64,000 bases of DNA from Alcanivorax sp. (lineage in GTDB: Bacteria > Pseudomonadota > Gammaproteobacteria > Pseudomonadales > Alcanivoracaceae), in assembly GCF_017794965.1 (NCBI RefSeq), contig NZ_CP051240.1, positions 1,612,001 to 1,676,000 of the forward strand, read 5' to 3'. The translations under genes were made by a program, and so were the position numbers. Position 1 is the first letter of the stretch. Each line of letters opens with the position of its first letter. Below the pieces are notes generated by a model, which saw only the letters and a program-made list of their open reading frames with translations, did no database searches and was not told the origin of the DNA. This document shows, in pieces, positions 16,949-25,257 of the stretch.

Positions 16949-18058
16949 TCAGGCGGCGGCATTTTCTGTGTGTTTGCAGCTTTTCTCTTCACATCCCGCC
17001 TGGGTGCGCCAGTCCTCGGCCAGGCCAAAACGCAGCTCTCCCGTGGTAATGGTGCTGGTGCCGGAGAAGAAGAACATGATTAGTGTCACCAGCTGCAGAC
17101 TGAGAATCACACCCGGGGACCAGAGGGCGTTCAGGCCGGTGGCCAGATCCGGTGTCAGATCGCCATGGGCCGGCATCATTAGCGTGATGGCAATGCCGTA
17201 GACGGCGGCGAACATTGCCATGGCCTGATAGGCAGAAAATACCTTGCTGCCACCACGATAATCTGCGCGCAGGGTTTCCGACCAGGCTCTCCACAGCTGG
17301 CTGCCAATCAGTGCCAGAGAAAAGGAAAGTCCAAATTCCCCATGAAAGAACAGCGCGGCGCTGACAAGCGCCAGTGCGGTGTAAACCACACAGGTGACTG
17401 CCTGAATGGGAATGACCCTGACGGCCTCCATCTCCCCGGCAAAGGCGATCTTCTTGGTCTTGCCGATAAACACATGGTGCAGGGTGGCAAACCATTGTCT
17501 GGCCCAGTGGGGAGATTGCGCCAGGGGTTTGCCATAACAGCAGCCGAAGCTGATACAGGCTAGCCTGCCGATACCTTCACCAATCACATAGGCAATGACC
17601 ATGGCCGCCAGCATGGGCAATACCGGTAAGGCCAGGCCCCAGTAATGCTGGCACAGAAGGTCAGCAACCCAGAGAAACAGGGGTGCAATGAGAATGCCCA
17701 CGAAGCTGGCACCGCCGACCGTAAAGCCATGACGGTTCTTTTCTACCACCGTTGCGATGATCTTGGCGGCTGGCAGGCAGATTGAAAGCACTCCGAGCGT
17801 GAGCAGGAGGGAGGTGGTCAAGGGTACCGACACGGATGCGGTAAGCAGAATAAAAGTCGCCACCCCGATGCCACCGGCAAGTCCGGTGAACAAGCCATAG
17901 AAGGTCAGATTCAGACCTCGCCAGGACCCGTCCGGGTTTTTCTTCAGAGGCAGTGACGCCACAAATTGCCAGCGTTCCTGTGGCAGGTGACGAAACAGAA
18001 ACCGAAAACAGATAGCGGCAACTACCGCGCAGGCAAGCAGGAACAGATCGGCAGCCAT
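16949..18058 (-). CDS. Lgt-like (prolipoprotein diacylglyceryl transferase family) membrane protein
   Basis: Polytopic membrane protein of 369 aa with roughly nine to ten helices. The segment YVIGEGIGRLACISFGCCYGKP resembles the GGRIGNF...G loop of prolipoprotein diacylglyceryl transferase in its divergent, cysteine-bearing form (GCxxxGCCYG). Canonical Lgt is about 270-290 aa, so this protein is longer, with extra N-terminal helices and a soluble cysteine-containing tail (AGCEEKSCKHTENAAA). The start at 18058 has GGAGG upstream. It need not be the essential Lgt, which is expected elsewhere beside thyA; activity is unproven. Confidence 0.6.
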   Translation of the reverse strand: MAADLFLLACAVVAAICFRFLFRHLPQERWQFVASLPLKKNPDGSWRGLNLTFYGLFTGLAGGIGVATFILLTASVSVPLTTSLLLTLGVLSICLPAAKIIATVVEKNRHGFTVGGASFVGILIAPLFLWVADLLCQHYWGLALPVLPMLAAMVIAYVIGEGIGRLACISFGCCYGKPLAQSPHWARQWFATLHHVFIGKTKKIAFAGEMEAVRVIPIQAVTCVVYTALALVSAALFFHGEFGLSFSLALIGSQLWRAWSETLRADYRGGSKVFSAYQAMAMFAAVYGIAITLMMPAHGDLTPDLATGLNALWSPGVILSLQLVTLIMFFFSGTSTITTGELRFGLAEDWRTQAGCEEKSCKHTENAAA

Positions 18059-18159
18059 ATCGAACCTCCATGGACGATGTATGACCATGCTGCTGTCCCT
18101 CCGGTACGGGAAGGTGACAACGGGATGAAAGTGTTATGACGGCAGGATCCGCGGGAGAG

Positions 18160-18417
18160 TCAGTCGCGATTACGGAGGAAACTTTCTGCTGCCTGGACAA
18201 TCAGTTCCGTGACGGAGCGGTCTTCCATCAAGGCCTGCATCTTCAGGCGTTTATGAAGGTCCGCAGGGATATCGGCGGTGAGACGGCGATAGCCTTCCCG
18301 GGCAGCGCCCTGTCGAGAGGCTTTGCCTGACGGTCCTGTTGCGACACTGACTTTGCTTGCAGCACGTTTACGCGGGCGTTCCTGTTCTTCAGCAGTGACA
18401 AAGTCGATCTGTTCCAT
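18160..18417 (-). CDS. ribbon-helix-helix DNA-binding protein
   Basis: Small basic protein of 85 aa. The C-terminal half, YRRLTADIPADLHKRLKMQA then EDRSVTELIVQAAESFL, is a clear ribbon-helix-helix (ParG/CopG-like) fold, while the N-terminal half is a flexible, charged arm (ERPRKRAASK). Such proteins are repressors or partition adaptors. No ParA or toxin gene lies beside it. The start at 18417 (MEQIDFV) is chosen on protein sense; the ribosome site is weak, and an in-frame start at 18483 would add 22 residues. It is divergent from the GMC gene, which it might regulate. Confidence 0.65.
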   Translation of the reverse strand: MEQIDFVTAEEQERPRKRAASKVSVATGPSGKASRQGAAREGYRRLTADIPADLHKRLKMQALMEDRSVTELIVQAAESFLRNRD

Positions 18418-18577
18418 GGGGCAGGGCAGTAGGCAGCAAGAAGGCGAAAAAATGTGACGCGAAGAGTACTGGAATGTTGCCAAAATAGACAGGATTGAGC
18501 GCAGATTTTATAGTGCAAATTGATGATTAAAATCGCTCGGCAATGAAGCGGGCGCAAATAATAAGTTCGGGGAAAAC

Positions 18578-20149
18578 ATGGAAAAAGTGGATGTCCTGGT
18601 AGTCGGCAGTGGCTTTGGCGGTGCAGTCATGGCCTGCCGACTGGCTGAGAAGGGAAGCAAGGTCGTGGTACTGGAACGGGGGCGACGCTGGTTGTCTTCC
18701 GAGTATCCTTCCGTGAGTCAGCAGCATTGGTTGTGGGATGAAAAAGAGCCGGAAAAGCAGAACGGCTGGATCGATTTTCGTTACTTTGGCGATATGAGTG
18801 TGGCAATGGGCGCCGGTGTTGGGGGCGGATCATTGATTTATGCCAATGTAAGCATCGAGGCCACCCCCGAGACGTTTGAGCACGGCTGGCCGGAAGCAAT
18901 CAGCTACCAGGCACTCAAGCCCCATTACGATACTGCCGGTGTGATGATGAATGTGCAGCCGCTGCCGGATAACCAGTGGACCCCTCGCACACGGTTGATG
19001 AAAGAGGCAGCAGAAGCGCTGGGAGACGGTCATCGTTTCCGGATGGTTGACCAGGCTGTCACCTTTAATCCGGACTGGTCCACGGATATGGACGATGACC
19101 CCTACGATTACCGCCACAGCAAGAGTTGGGTCAATGCCCAGGGCAAGCAGCAGGGCACCTGCACCCATTGTGGCAATTGTGATCTGGGCTGTCCTGTTCA
19201 GGCCAAGAATACCCTGGATCTGAACTACCTGGCGGCGGCAGAAAGCGCCGGGGCAGAGATCCGCCCGCTGCATCATGTGCGCACTATCCGTCCGCTGGCC
19301 GGCGGGGGTTATGAGGTGCGGGCAAGGGATCTGGACGGTCATTGTTGGCGGGTTTTCCGTGCCGAAAAAGTGGTGGTTGCGGCCGGTTCAGTGGGTTCCA
19401 CCGAGTTGTTGCTGCGCTGTCGTGACCAGTACCGGACGTTGCCAAAAATGAGTCGAAGGCTGGGTGAGAACTGGACCTGTAACGGGGACTTTGCCACACC
19501 GGCCAGCTACGAGGATCGGGTTATTTCTCCCACCCGTGGCCCCACCATTTCCAGCGCAATCGACTATCTGGATGGCAGCGACGGTGGCGCGCGCTATTTT
19601 GTGGAGGATGGAGGCATCCCCGATGTGCTTGGCAACTGGCTCGAGGCGATGGGCAAGAGTTCGGTCATTGCCCGGACCCGCCTGGGTAATGCCATGCTGC
19701 GGTATGGAGACAGGAGCGATCCGTTTGCCAACATCATGCCCTGGTTTGGTCAGGCCATGGATGAGCCCGGTGGTCGCTTTTATCTGGGCCGACGCTGGTA
19801 TTGGCCATGGAAAAAGGACACGCTGAAACTGAATTGGGACTATCGGAAGGCGGAGAAGGCGGTACAGGGGCTGGCCGACCGACACCTGGCCCTGACCAAA
19901 GCCACCGGCGGGGACCCCACCACACCGGCCACCTGGAAACTGTTCAAGGACTTGATCACGCCGCATCCGCTTGGCGGCTGTAATATGGCCGATACTGTGG
20001 AACAGGGCGTTGTGAATTACCGGGGCGAGGTGTTCAACTATCCCAATCTGTTTGTCATTGATGGTGCCATGGTGCCCAGATCCCTGGGATTGAACCCGTC
20101 GCGAACCATCCTGGCATTGGCTGAATTCTCCGCCAGTCATATAAATTAA
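18578..20149 (+). CDS. GMC-family (cholesterol-oxidase-like) flavin oxidoreductase with a four-cysteine motif
   Basis: FAD-dependent oxidoreductase of 523 aa. The N-terminal dinucleotide loop is VVGSGFGGAVMACRLAE, flavin contacts follow at GAGVGGGSLIYANV, and the C-terminus has HPLGGCNMAD and NPSRTILALAE, the layout of cholesterol oxidase and related alcohol oxidases/dehydrogenases. Residues C195, C198, C201 and C205 (CTHCGNCDLGCP) have the spacing of a [4Fe-4S] ferredoxin motif. No signal peptide or twin-arginine motif is seen. The substrate is probably a hydrophobic alcohol or sterol, by family only. It is divergent from the ribbon-helix-helix gene. Confidence 0.82.
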   Translation: MEKVDVLVVGSGFGGAVMACRLAEKGSKVVVLERGRRWLSSEYPSVSQQHWLWDEKEPEKQNGWIDFRYFGDMSVAMGAGVGGGSLIYANVSIEATPETFEHGWPEAISYQALKPHYDTAGVMMNVQPLPDNQWTPRTRLMKEAAEALGDGHRFRMVDQAVTFNPDWSTDMDDDPYDYRHSKSWVNAQGKQQGTCTHCGNCDLGCPVQAKNTLDLNYLAAAESAGAEIRPLHHVRTIRPLAGGGYEVRARDLDGHCWRVFRAEKVVVAAGSVGSTELLLRCRDQYRTLPKMSRRLGENWTCNGDFATPASYEDRVISPTRGPTISSAIDYLDGSDGGARYFVEDGGIPDVLGNWLEAMGKSSVIARTRLGNAMLRYGDRSDPFANIMPWFGQAMDEPGGRFYLGRRWYWPWKKDTLKLNWDYRKAEKAVQGLADRHLALTKATGGDPTTPATWKLFKDLITPHPLGGCNMADTVEQGVVNYRGEVFNYPNLFVIDGAMVPRSLGLNPSRTILALAEFSASHIN

Positions 20150-20196
20150 TAACCCTGTGTGCCGGTCTTGCCGGCACTGAGTAGAAGGAATCCGTG

Positions 20197-20802
20197 ATGA
20201 GCGAAGCCCGTTACCATGTTGTTTTTGCCGGCCAGCTGGTGAAAGGCGCTGACCCGGATACCGTCAAAGCCAATCTGGGGCGGCTGTTCAAAATGGATGC
20301 TGCACGCGTGGGGAAGCTGTTTTCCGGACAGCCAGTGGTACTGAAGAAAGATGCCGATCAGGCCACGGCCATGAAGTTCCGTGCCGCCCTGAAACAGGCT
20401 GGTGCGGAGTGTGTTCTCAAACCTCTGGGCGAGAATGCTCCATCGGCACCGGTTGCCCCGGCGCCACAAGCCCCTGAGGCACCTTCAGCTGCCCCCTCTG
20501 CTGGAAACGCTACAGCAGCAACTGCCGAGCCCACAGAGGCCGCTGGCAACACTGAAGGCGGTGATGATCTGGAAACCGTGGGCACCATTCGTACCGGTGG
20601 TACAGGCTTTTCAGGCCCTTACAGTGTGGCGGATGTGGGTGAGGATATGGATAACAGTGAGCATGCGCCACCGCCGCCCGCACCGGACGTGAGTCACCTT
20701 TCCATGGCAGGGGTAGGTGAGGATCTTGGTCAGAAGAAAAAGGAGGAGGAAGCCAAGGTGCCGGATATCAGCCACCTTTCCCTGAGTTCAGATAGTGAGT
20801 AA
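20197..20802 (+). CDS. uncharacterised protein with a small N-terminal domain and a repeat-bearing acidic tail
   Basis: Protein of 201 aa with no function I can name. Residues 5-75 form a compact domain, RYHVVFAGQLVKGADPDTVK then NLGRLFKMD and LFSGQPVVLKKDAD, a pattern I recall from other uncharacterised gammaproteobacterial proteins. Residues about 80-125 are a Pro/Ala/Glu-rich linker. The tail has two duplicated motifs: VADVGEDMD and MAGVGEDLG, and PDVSHLSMA and PDISHLSLS. No signal peptide or membrane helix. The ATG at 20197 has AAGGAA upstream; a GTG one codon earlier is possible. A GTGCCGG/CCGGCAC hairpin at 20159-20177 separates it from the GMC gene. Confidence 0.65.
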   Translation: MSEARYHVVFAGQLVKGADPDTVKANLGRLFKMDAARVGKLFSGQPVVLKKDADQATAMKFRAALKQAGAECVLKPLGENAPSAPVAPAPQAPEAPSAAPSAGNATAATAEPTEAAGNTEGGDDLETVGTIRTGGTGFSGPYSVADVGEDMDNSEHAPPPPAPDVSHLSMAGVGEDLGQKKKEEEAKVPDISHLSLSSDSE

Positions 20803-20806
20803 CGCT

Positions 20807-20927
20807 GGATGCCTGATGCCTGACGATTAAAACCACAACAACAGGGGATCTCGTACGCTCTTGCTTTCCCGGTCCGTTATCGGGATAACCGTCTGTAGTA
20901 GTTCGCTTTGTTCCAGCATCAGGCATC
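20807..20927. repeat. inverted repeat between convergent genes
   Basis: Perfect 12-bp arms GATGCCTGATGC (20807-20818) and GCATCAGGCATC (20916-20927). The same GCATCAGGCATCCAGCG string occurs again near 55,303 in front of cysG, so this is a dispersed sequence and not a local palindrome only. Confidence 0.55.
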
Positions 20928-21015
20928 TGGCGTCGAGTGTCTGGCGTGGAGACAGGGGGCTCACCAAGCGGGAAACCCCAAAGGGCGTTGTTTCCCCGCA
21001 ATTCTGAGTAGCGTA

Positions 21016-21558
21016 TTACTCTGCTTCGTCACCCTGGTCAGGGCCGTGAAACTGCAGGAAGAATTCCTCCAGCAAATCAGGAATGCTCAAGGCCATCTGT
21101 CTGACTACCTGGGTGTTCTGCCACAGTTCATCCAGGGCTTCATCATCATCAATGCCTGAAATCAGAATAAAGGGCAGCATCAGGTCCACGGTCTGCTCTT
21201 CGTCGTCCCCGTACCAGTCAGCCTCATTTTCGAAAACACCACTCATAAAGCCGGCGCACCAGCTGGCCAGGTCTTGGCCATCATCTTCCTGATAAGGGTC
21301 CAGCAGGCAGGGCAGATTGATGGGGTCACCAGACAGCAGCTGGGTGGTCAGCCGCTGACGCAGCTTCTCCATGGCCGTCGCCACGTCTTCAGGGACGTCC
21401 ATTTCCAGCAGTTCGGCATAATCCACCTGTCTCACCGGACCCACCGCCAGAGCACAAAGTAGGCCGTGGATTTCGGTCCACGTGGGTGCGTCTTCCCCTT
21501 GCGATGCGAAGTGGCTGCGCACCGTGTTCTTCAGGCTGGGGTTGGTGATTTCTGACAT
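21016..21558 (-). CDS. UPF0149/YecA-family protein (YgfB-like)
   Basis: Acidic soluble protein of 180 aa. The opening IHGLLCALAVGP, the middle CLLDPY and the block SWCAGFMSGVF, followed by an acidic run and the C-terminal WQNTQVVRQMALSIPD, are those of the UPF0149 (YgfB/YecA) family. Function is poorly known; YgfB in Pseudomonas influences beta-lactam resistance through ampDh3 control. It is not beside pepP-ubiH, the usual ygfB neighbours, so it may be a second family member. The start at 21558 has AGGAGGG upstream; the open frame runs eight codons further. Confidence 0.78.
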   Translation of the reverse strand: MSEITNPSLKNTVRSHFASQGEDAPTWTEIHGLLCALAVGPVRQVDYAELLEMDVPEDVATAMEKLRQRLTTQLLSGDPINLPCLLDPYQEDDGQDLASWCAGFMSGVFENEADWYGDDEEQTVDLMLPFILISGIDDDEALDELWQNTQVVRQMALSIPDLLEEFFLQFHGPDQGDEAE

Positions 21559-21625
21559 TGGGCCCTCCTGGCGGGCAAACATATCGGCTGGTCGGCCGGC
21601 AGGGTACTGCTTCTGACCGCGTGCG

Positions 21626-22711
21626 TCAGCCCTTTACCACGCAATTCCTGCCATTAGACTTGGCCAGATACAGGGCTTCATCGGCACGGCGAGTAAAATC
21701 CCGGGCGGATTCGTTCTGATGATATTCAACCACACCGGCAGAGAAGGTGTTGCGCAGTGTCTCCGCGAAGGGATATTTCTGGGTGGCGAATTCTTCACGC
21801 AGGCGGTCCAGTGCTGCTACGCAGGCTTTACTGGAAACGTGGGGAAATAGCACCACGAACTCTTCGCCACCATAGCGCGCCAGAATATCGGAACGGCGCA
21901 GGCCCACGCTGGCAACCGCACTGAAACGGCGTATGACTTCGTCGCCAGCCGGGTGCCCGTAGGTATCGTTGACCTGTTTGAAGTGATCCAGGTCGATAAT
22001 GGCCAGATGCAGACTGGAGCCACTCCTGGAGGCCAGGGACATTTCTTCTTCAAGACGACCGAGAAAGTATCGGCGGTTATACAGGCCTGTTAGCTCATCC
22101 CGCACGGCTATGGCAAAGAGCCGGTCATGCGCTTCGCGCAGATGCTCTCGCTGTTCCCGCACACGGCTCTGAAGATTGTGTATATAGCCGCCAACGTATA
22201 CGAACGACGCCAGCACCAGCCCCAGGATGAACCAGTGCCCCAGTTGATAGGAGAAGATCACCTGTTGCGGTGCAAAGATGCCTTCACCGATCAGTAGCAG
22301 GGTAAAGCTGACCTGGATAAAAACGGCCATCCACAACAGCCGCCTGCGGTCCAGAGAAATGACCCCAAATGTCATGACCATCAGATAGATGCTAAGCATG
22401 GCACCACGCAGCTCACGGGAAAAATAGAGCACTGCGGTCACTGCCAAAATGCCGGTAATCATCTGGGCCACGGTCAGACTGGGATCGCGGAAGCGTTCAC
22501 TATAACCCGTCCGCAGCAGTACATAGAAAACCACATTCACGCCAAACAGCAGACAGAAGATGCTCACATGGGGCGTCGCAGGGTCGAACGCGGTGAGCTC
22601 AACACCCATGAAGGTGCCGAACCAGAGCAGGCAGTAGGAATACAGCGCCATGAATTGTCGGCGGAGGCGGACAGCGCGGTCATGGGGTTGCTCTGGTATC
22701 AGGGTAAACAC
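21626..22711 (-). CDS. membrane-bound diguanylate cyclase (GGDEF)
   Basis: Enzyme of 361 aa making cyclic di-GMP from two GTP. Five to six membrane helices at about residues 20-180 make a MASE-like sensor region with no large loops, then a short coiled coil (RVREQREHLREAHDRLF) leads into the GGDEF domain. The active-site motif is GGEEF (G281-F285), a functional variant. R272-xx-D275 lies five residues before it, so the product-inhibition I-site is intact. No EAL domain. It is divergent from the acyl-CoA dehydrogenase operon across 218 bp, and the signal sensed is unknown. Confidence 0.92.
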   Translation of the reverse strand: MFTLIPEQPHDRAVRLRRQFMALYSYCLLWFGTFMGVELTAFDPATPHVSIFCLLFGVNVVFYVLLRTGYSERFRDPSLTVAQMITGILAVTAVLYFSRELRGAMLSIYLMVMTFGVISLDRRRLLWMAVFIQVSFTLLLIGEGIFAPQQVIFSYQLGHWFILGLVLASFVYVGGYIHNLQSRVREQREHLREAHDRLFAIAVRDELTGLYNRRYFLGRLEEEMSLASRSGSSLHLAIIDLDHFKQVNDTYGHPAGDEVIRRFSAVASVGLRRSDILARYGGEEFVVLFPHVSSKACVAALDRLREEFATQKYPFAETLRNTFSAGVVEYHQNESARDFTRRADEALYLAKSNGRNCVVKG

Positions 22712-22849
22712 GAATGTTTTTTGCCTTGTTGATTTTTTGATAGAGGCATCAAGAGTCTATCTTAACTCCTTTATGAATTCAGTTCCTGACAGGGAGTAGT
22801 GACATCAGGTGACACAGTGTAGACATTTGATGATGATGAAGTGATGCTT

Positions 22850-22863
22850 CAAACAAACGTTTG
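22850..22863. promoter_or_regulatory. PsrA-like operator before the acyl-CoA dehydrogenase pair
   Basis: CAAAC-AAAC-GTTTG fits the published Pseudomonas PsrA consensus (C/GAAAC, a short spacer, GTTTG/C). PsrA is a TetR-family repressor released by long-chain fatty acyl signals. The site ends 66 bases before the first dehydrogenase start. Function is inferred from sequence and position. Confidence 0.55.
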
Positions 22864-22929
22864 ATTGGTGGTCCGTCCGGTGATCCGGGGAGCGCGCCTA
22901 CCGCAAGACAACTTCAGGAAGAGGGTGCC

Positions 22930-24024
22930 ATGTCGACAGAGCTTTTTGACCTTACGCTGAATGAAGAACAACGCATTACCCGCGAGAACATGCAGCGCTT
23001 TATACGCGATTCGCTAATGCCACAGGCCAGAGAGGCTGATGACGCAGCCCGGTTGGAGCCCACGCTGGTCAATGCCATTCATGACTTCGGGCTGTCATTG
23101 ATGCCTGTGCCAGAAGCGCTGGGTGGGGTGGGGTTGCCACGTTCCCCGCTCTCCAATGCATTGGCCTGTGAAGACCTGGGCAGTGGAGACCTGTCCCATG
23201 CGCTGGCGGCACTCCAGCCCATGGCCGTGGTCAATGCGCTGATGGATTTTGGCAATGAAGACCAGCAAGAGCAGTGGTTGCCCGGGCTGGCCGGTGAGCA
23301 ATGGCAGGGGGCGGCCATCGCCCTGGTTGAGCCTCGGGCAACCTTTGAGCCGGGGCAGCTGGAAACGACCGCGAGTACCAAGGGGGACACCGTGGAAATT
23401 ACCGGTGTGAAGAGTCTGGTGCCCGCCGGTCAATCTGCCCAATGTTTCCTTGTGATTGCCGGAACCGGGGAAGGGCCGGGTGCGTTCATGGTGCCTGCCG
23501 ATACAGCGGGTGTGACCGTCAGTCCCGAGCCGACTATGGGCTTGCGCAGTGCAGGGCTTTGCACGCTGACTCTGGAAAACGTAATGGTACCTGCCTCCAG
23601 CCGTTTGCCCGGATTTGATCTGGGTCGATTACTTGGGTTGTCCTGGATCGGGCAATGCGCTCTGGCAGTGGGCTGCTGCCAGGCGGTGCTCGACTACGCC
23701 ATCCCCTATGTGAAGGAGAGGAAGGCCTTCGGGGAACCCATTGCATGGCGGCAATCGGTGGCGTTCATGGTGGCAGATATCGCCATCGAGATTGAAGGGA
23801 TGCGGCTGATGATGCTGCGCGCCGCCAGTCGCGCAGAACAAGGGCTTCCATTCTATCAGGAAGCCTATCTGGCCCATCTGCAGTGCATGGAAAAGGCCAT
23901 GATCATCGGAACCAATGGTATCCAGCTGTTTGGTGGCGCGGGTTTTGTCCGCGATTACCCGCTGGAAATGTGGTACCGCAATCTGCGCAGCCTGGCTGTG
24001 CTCAACGGCAGCCTGATGGTGTAA
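22930..24024 (+). CDS. acyl-CoA dehydrogenase-like protein lacking the usual catalytic glutamate
   Basis: Flavoprotein of the acyl-CoA dehydrogenase superfamily, 364 aa. The N-terminal helical domain (LNEEQRITRENMQRFIRD), the central beta domain and the C-terminal helices (GIQLFGGAGFVRDYPLEMWYR) are all present. It ends 23 residues sooner than its neighbour, and where family members have the catalytic base in the motif IYEGT it reads VLNGS (N359). It may act as a structural partner of the next gene, or use a base elsewhere. Start 22930 follows GGAAGAGGG; a TTG frame from 22861 lacks support. The gap to the next gene is 16 bp, so this is an operon, probably under the PsrA-like site. Confidence 0.82.
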   Translation: MSTELFDLTLNEEQRITRENMQRFIRDSLMPQAREADDAARLEPTLVNAIHDFGLSLMPVPEALGGVGLPRSPLSNALACEDLGSGDLSHALAALQPMAVVNALMDFGNEDQQEQWLPGLAGEQWQGAAIALVEPRATFEPGQLETTASTKGDTVEITGVKSLVPAGQSAQCFLVIAGTGEGPGAFMVPADTAGVTVSPEPTMGLRSAGLCTLTLENVMVPASSRLPGFDLGRLLGLSWIGQCALAVGCCQAVLDYAIPYVKERKAFGEPIAWRQSVAFMVADIAIEIEGMRLMMLRAASRAEQGLPFYQEAYLAHLQCMEKAMIIGTNGIQLFGGAGFVRDYPLEMWYRNLRSLAVLNGSLMV

Positions 24025-24040
24025 GGAGAGGACTCGTATC

Positions 24041-25237
24041 ATGATTAATCTGGAACTTCCGCAAAAACTGACCCAGGTCCAACAGATGGCACAACAGCTG
24101 GCCAGCGGCGTATTTCGTCCCATTTCCCGTAAATACGATGCCATTGAGCATTGTGATACTCCGGAAGAACTGAAACCGGTGGCACAGATGATGGCCTCCA
24201 TGGGCCGCGGACCGAAAGACAAGGCCGGTGCCTCTGATGAGATACGCAACGGGGCAAACATGATGGGCATCATGGGCGTGGAAGCCATGTGTTGGGGCGA
24301 TGTTGGCCTGATGCTCTCCATTCCCGGCAGTGGCCTGGGCAATGCGGCTGTGACAGCCGTTGGGACAGCTGAGCAGAAAGAAAAGTACGGCAAATTGTAT
24401 TGCGCAATGGCAATCACCGAACCTGGCGCCGGCTCTGACTCTGCCGCCATTAGCACCACTGCACGTCTGGAAGGTGATGAGTGGGTGCTCAACGGGGAAA
24501 AAATCTACTGTACCGGCGGGCAACGTTGCGACGCCGTGGTGGTCTGGGCAACGCTGGACAAAAAACTGGGCAAGGCGGCAATCAAATCCTTCATTGTGCC
24601 TCGCGACAATCCGGGCATGGCGCTGGTACGTGTTGAGGACAAAATGGGGCTGCGGGTGTCGGATACCGCTGCGCTTTCCCTGAATGAGTGCCGCATTCCC
24701 AAGGATCATATCCTTGGCTCCCCGGACATTGCCGACAGCGAGGAGGCCCGCAAGAAAGCCTTTGGCGGGGTGATGCAGACTTTTGACAACACGCGCCCGC
24801 AGGTGGCGGCCATGGCGCTGGGTGTGGCTCGTGCTGCGCTGGAAATAACCCGGGAAATATATGAAAAAGAAGGGGTTAAGGCTGATTTCTCGAAACAGCC
24901 TTATAACTCCACCGCCCGGGAGTTGGAGCTCTATCGGCTGGAGGCCGAGCTGGAAGCGGCCCGTCTGATGACCCTGAAAGCGGCCTGGATGGCGGACAAT
25001 GGCCAGCCCAATTCCAAAGAGGCATCCATGTGCAAGGCCAAGGCCGGACGCATGGGCAATGATGTCACACTCAAGTGTGTGGCCCTGTGCGGTGAGCTGG
25101 GCTATTCCGAGCGTACCTTGCTGGAAAAACTGGCCCGGGATTCCAAGATCATCGATATCTTCGAAGGGACACAGCAGATCCAGCAACTGATCATTGCGCG
25201 GCATCTGCTGGGGCTGTCGTCGCGGGAGCTCAAGTAA
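24041..25237 (+). CDS. acyl-CoA dehydrogenase
   Basis: Acyl-CoA dehydrogenase of 398 aa, catalysing the first step of beta-oxidation (alpha,beta-desaturation with FAD). Signatures are MAITEPGAGSDSAAI, the flavin/substrate loop KIYCTGGQ, and the catalytic base E375 in IDIFEGTQQIQ. Electrons would pass to electron-transfer flavoprotein, not encoded here. AAGGAGAGG lies upstream of the first gene boundary and before this ATG. With the E-less partner immediately upstream it may form a mixed complex, as known for FadE28-FadE29 in Mycobacterium. Chain-length preference is unknown. Confidence 0.92.
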   Translation: MINLELPQKLTQVQQMAQQLASGVFRPISRKYDAIEHCDTPEELKPVAQMMASMGRGPKDKAGASDEIRNGANMMGIMGVEAMCWGDVGLMLSIPGSGLGNAAVTAVGTAEQKEKYGKLYCAMAITEPGAGSDSAAISTTARLEGDEWVLNGEKIYCTGGQRCDAVVVWATLDKKLGKAAIKSFIVPRDNPGMALVRVEDKMGLRVSDTAALSLNECRIPKDHILGSPDIADSEEARKKAFGGVMQTFDNTRPQVAAMALGVARAALEITREIYEKEGVKADFSKQPYNSTARELELYRLEAELEAARLMTLKAAWMADNGQPNSKEASMCKAKAGRMGNDVTLKCVALCGELGYSERTLLEKLARDSKIIDIFEGTQQIQQLIIARHLLGLSSRELK

Positions 25238-25257
25238 CAAGCCCCCAAGGCTGTTTT

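Noticed and set aside
22861..22929. N-terminal extension of the first acyl-CoA dehydrogenase from a TTG
   Set aside because: The extra 23 residues do not look like the family, the PsrA-like box lies at its start, and the ATG at 22,930 has a good ribosome site.
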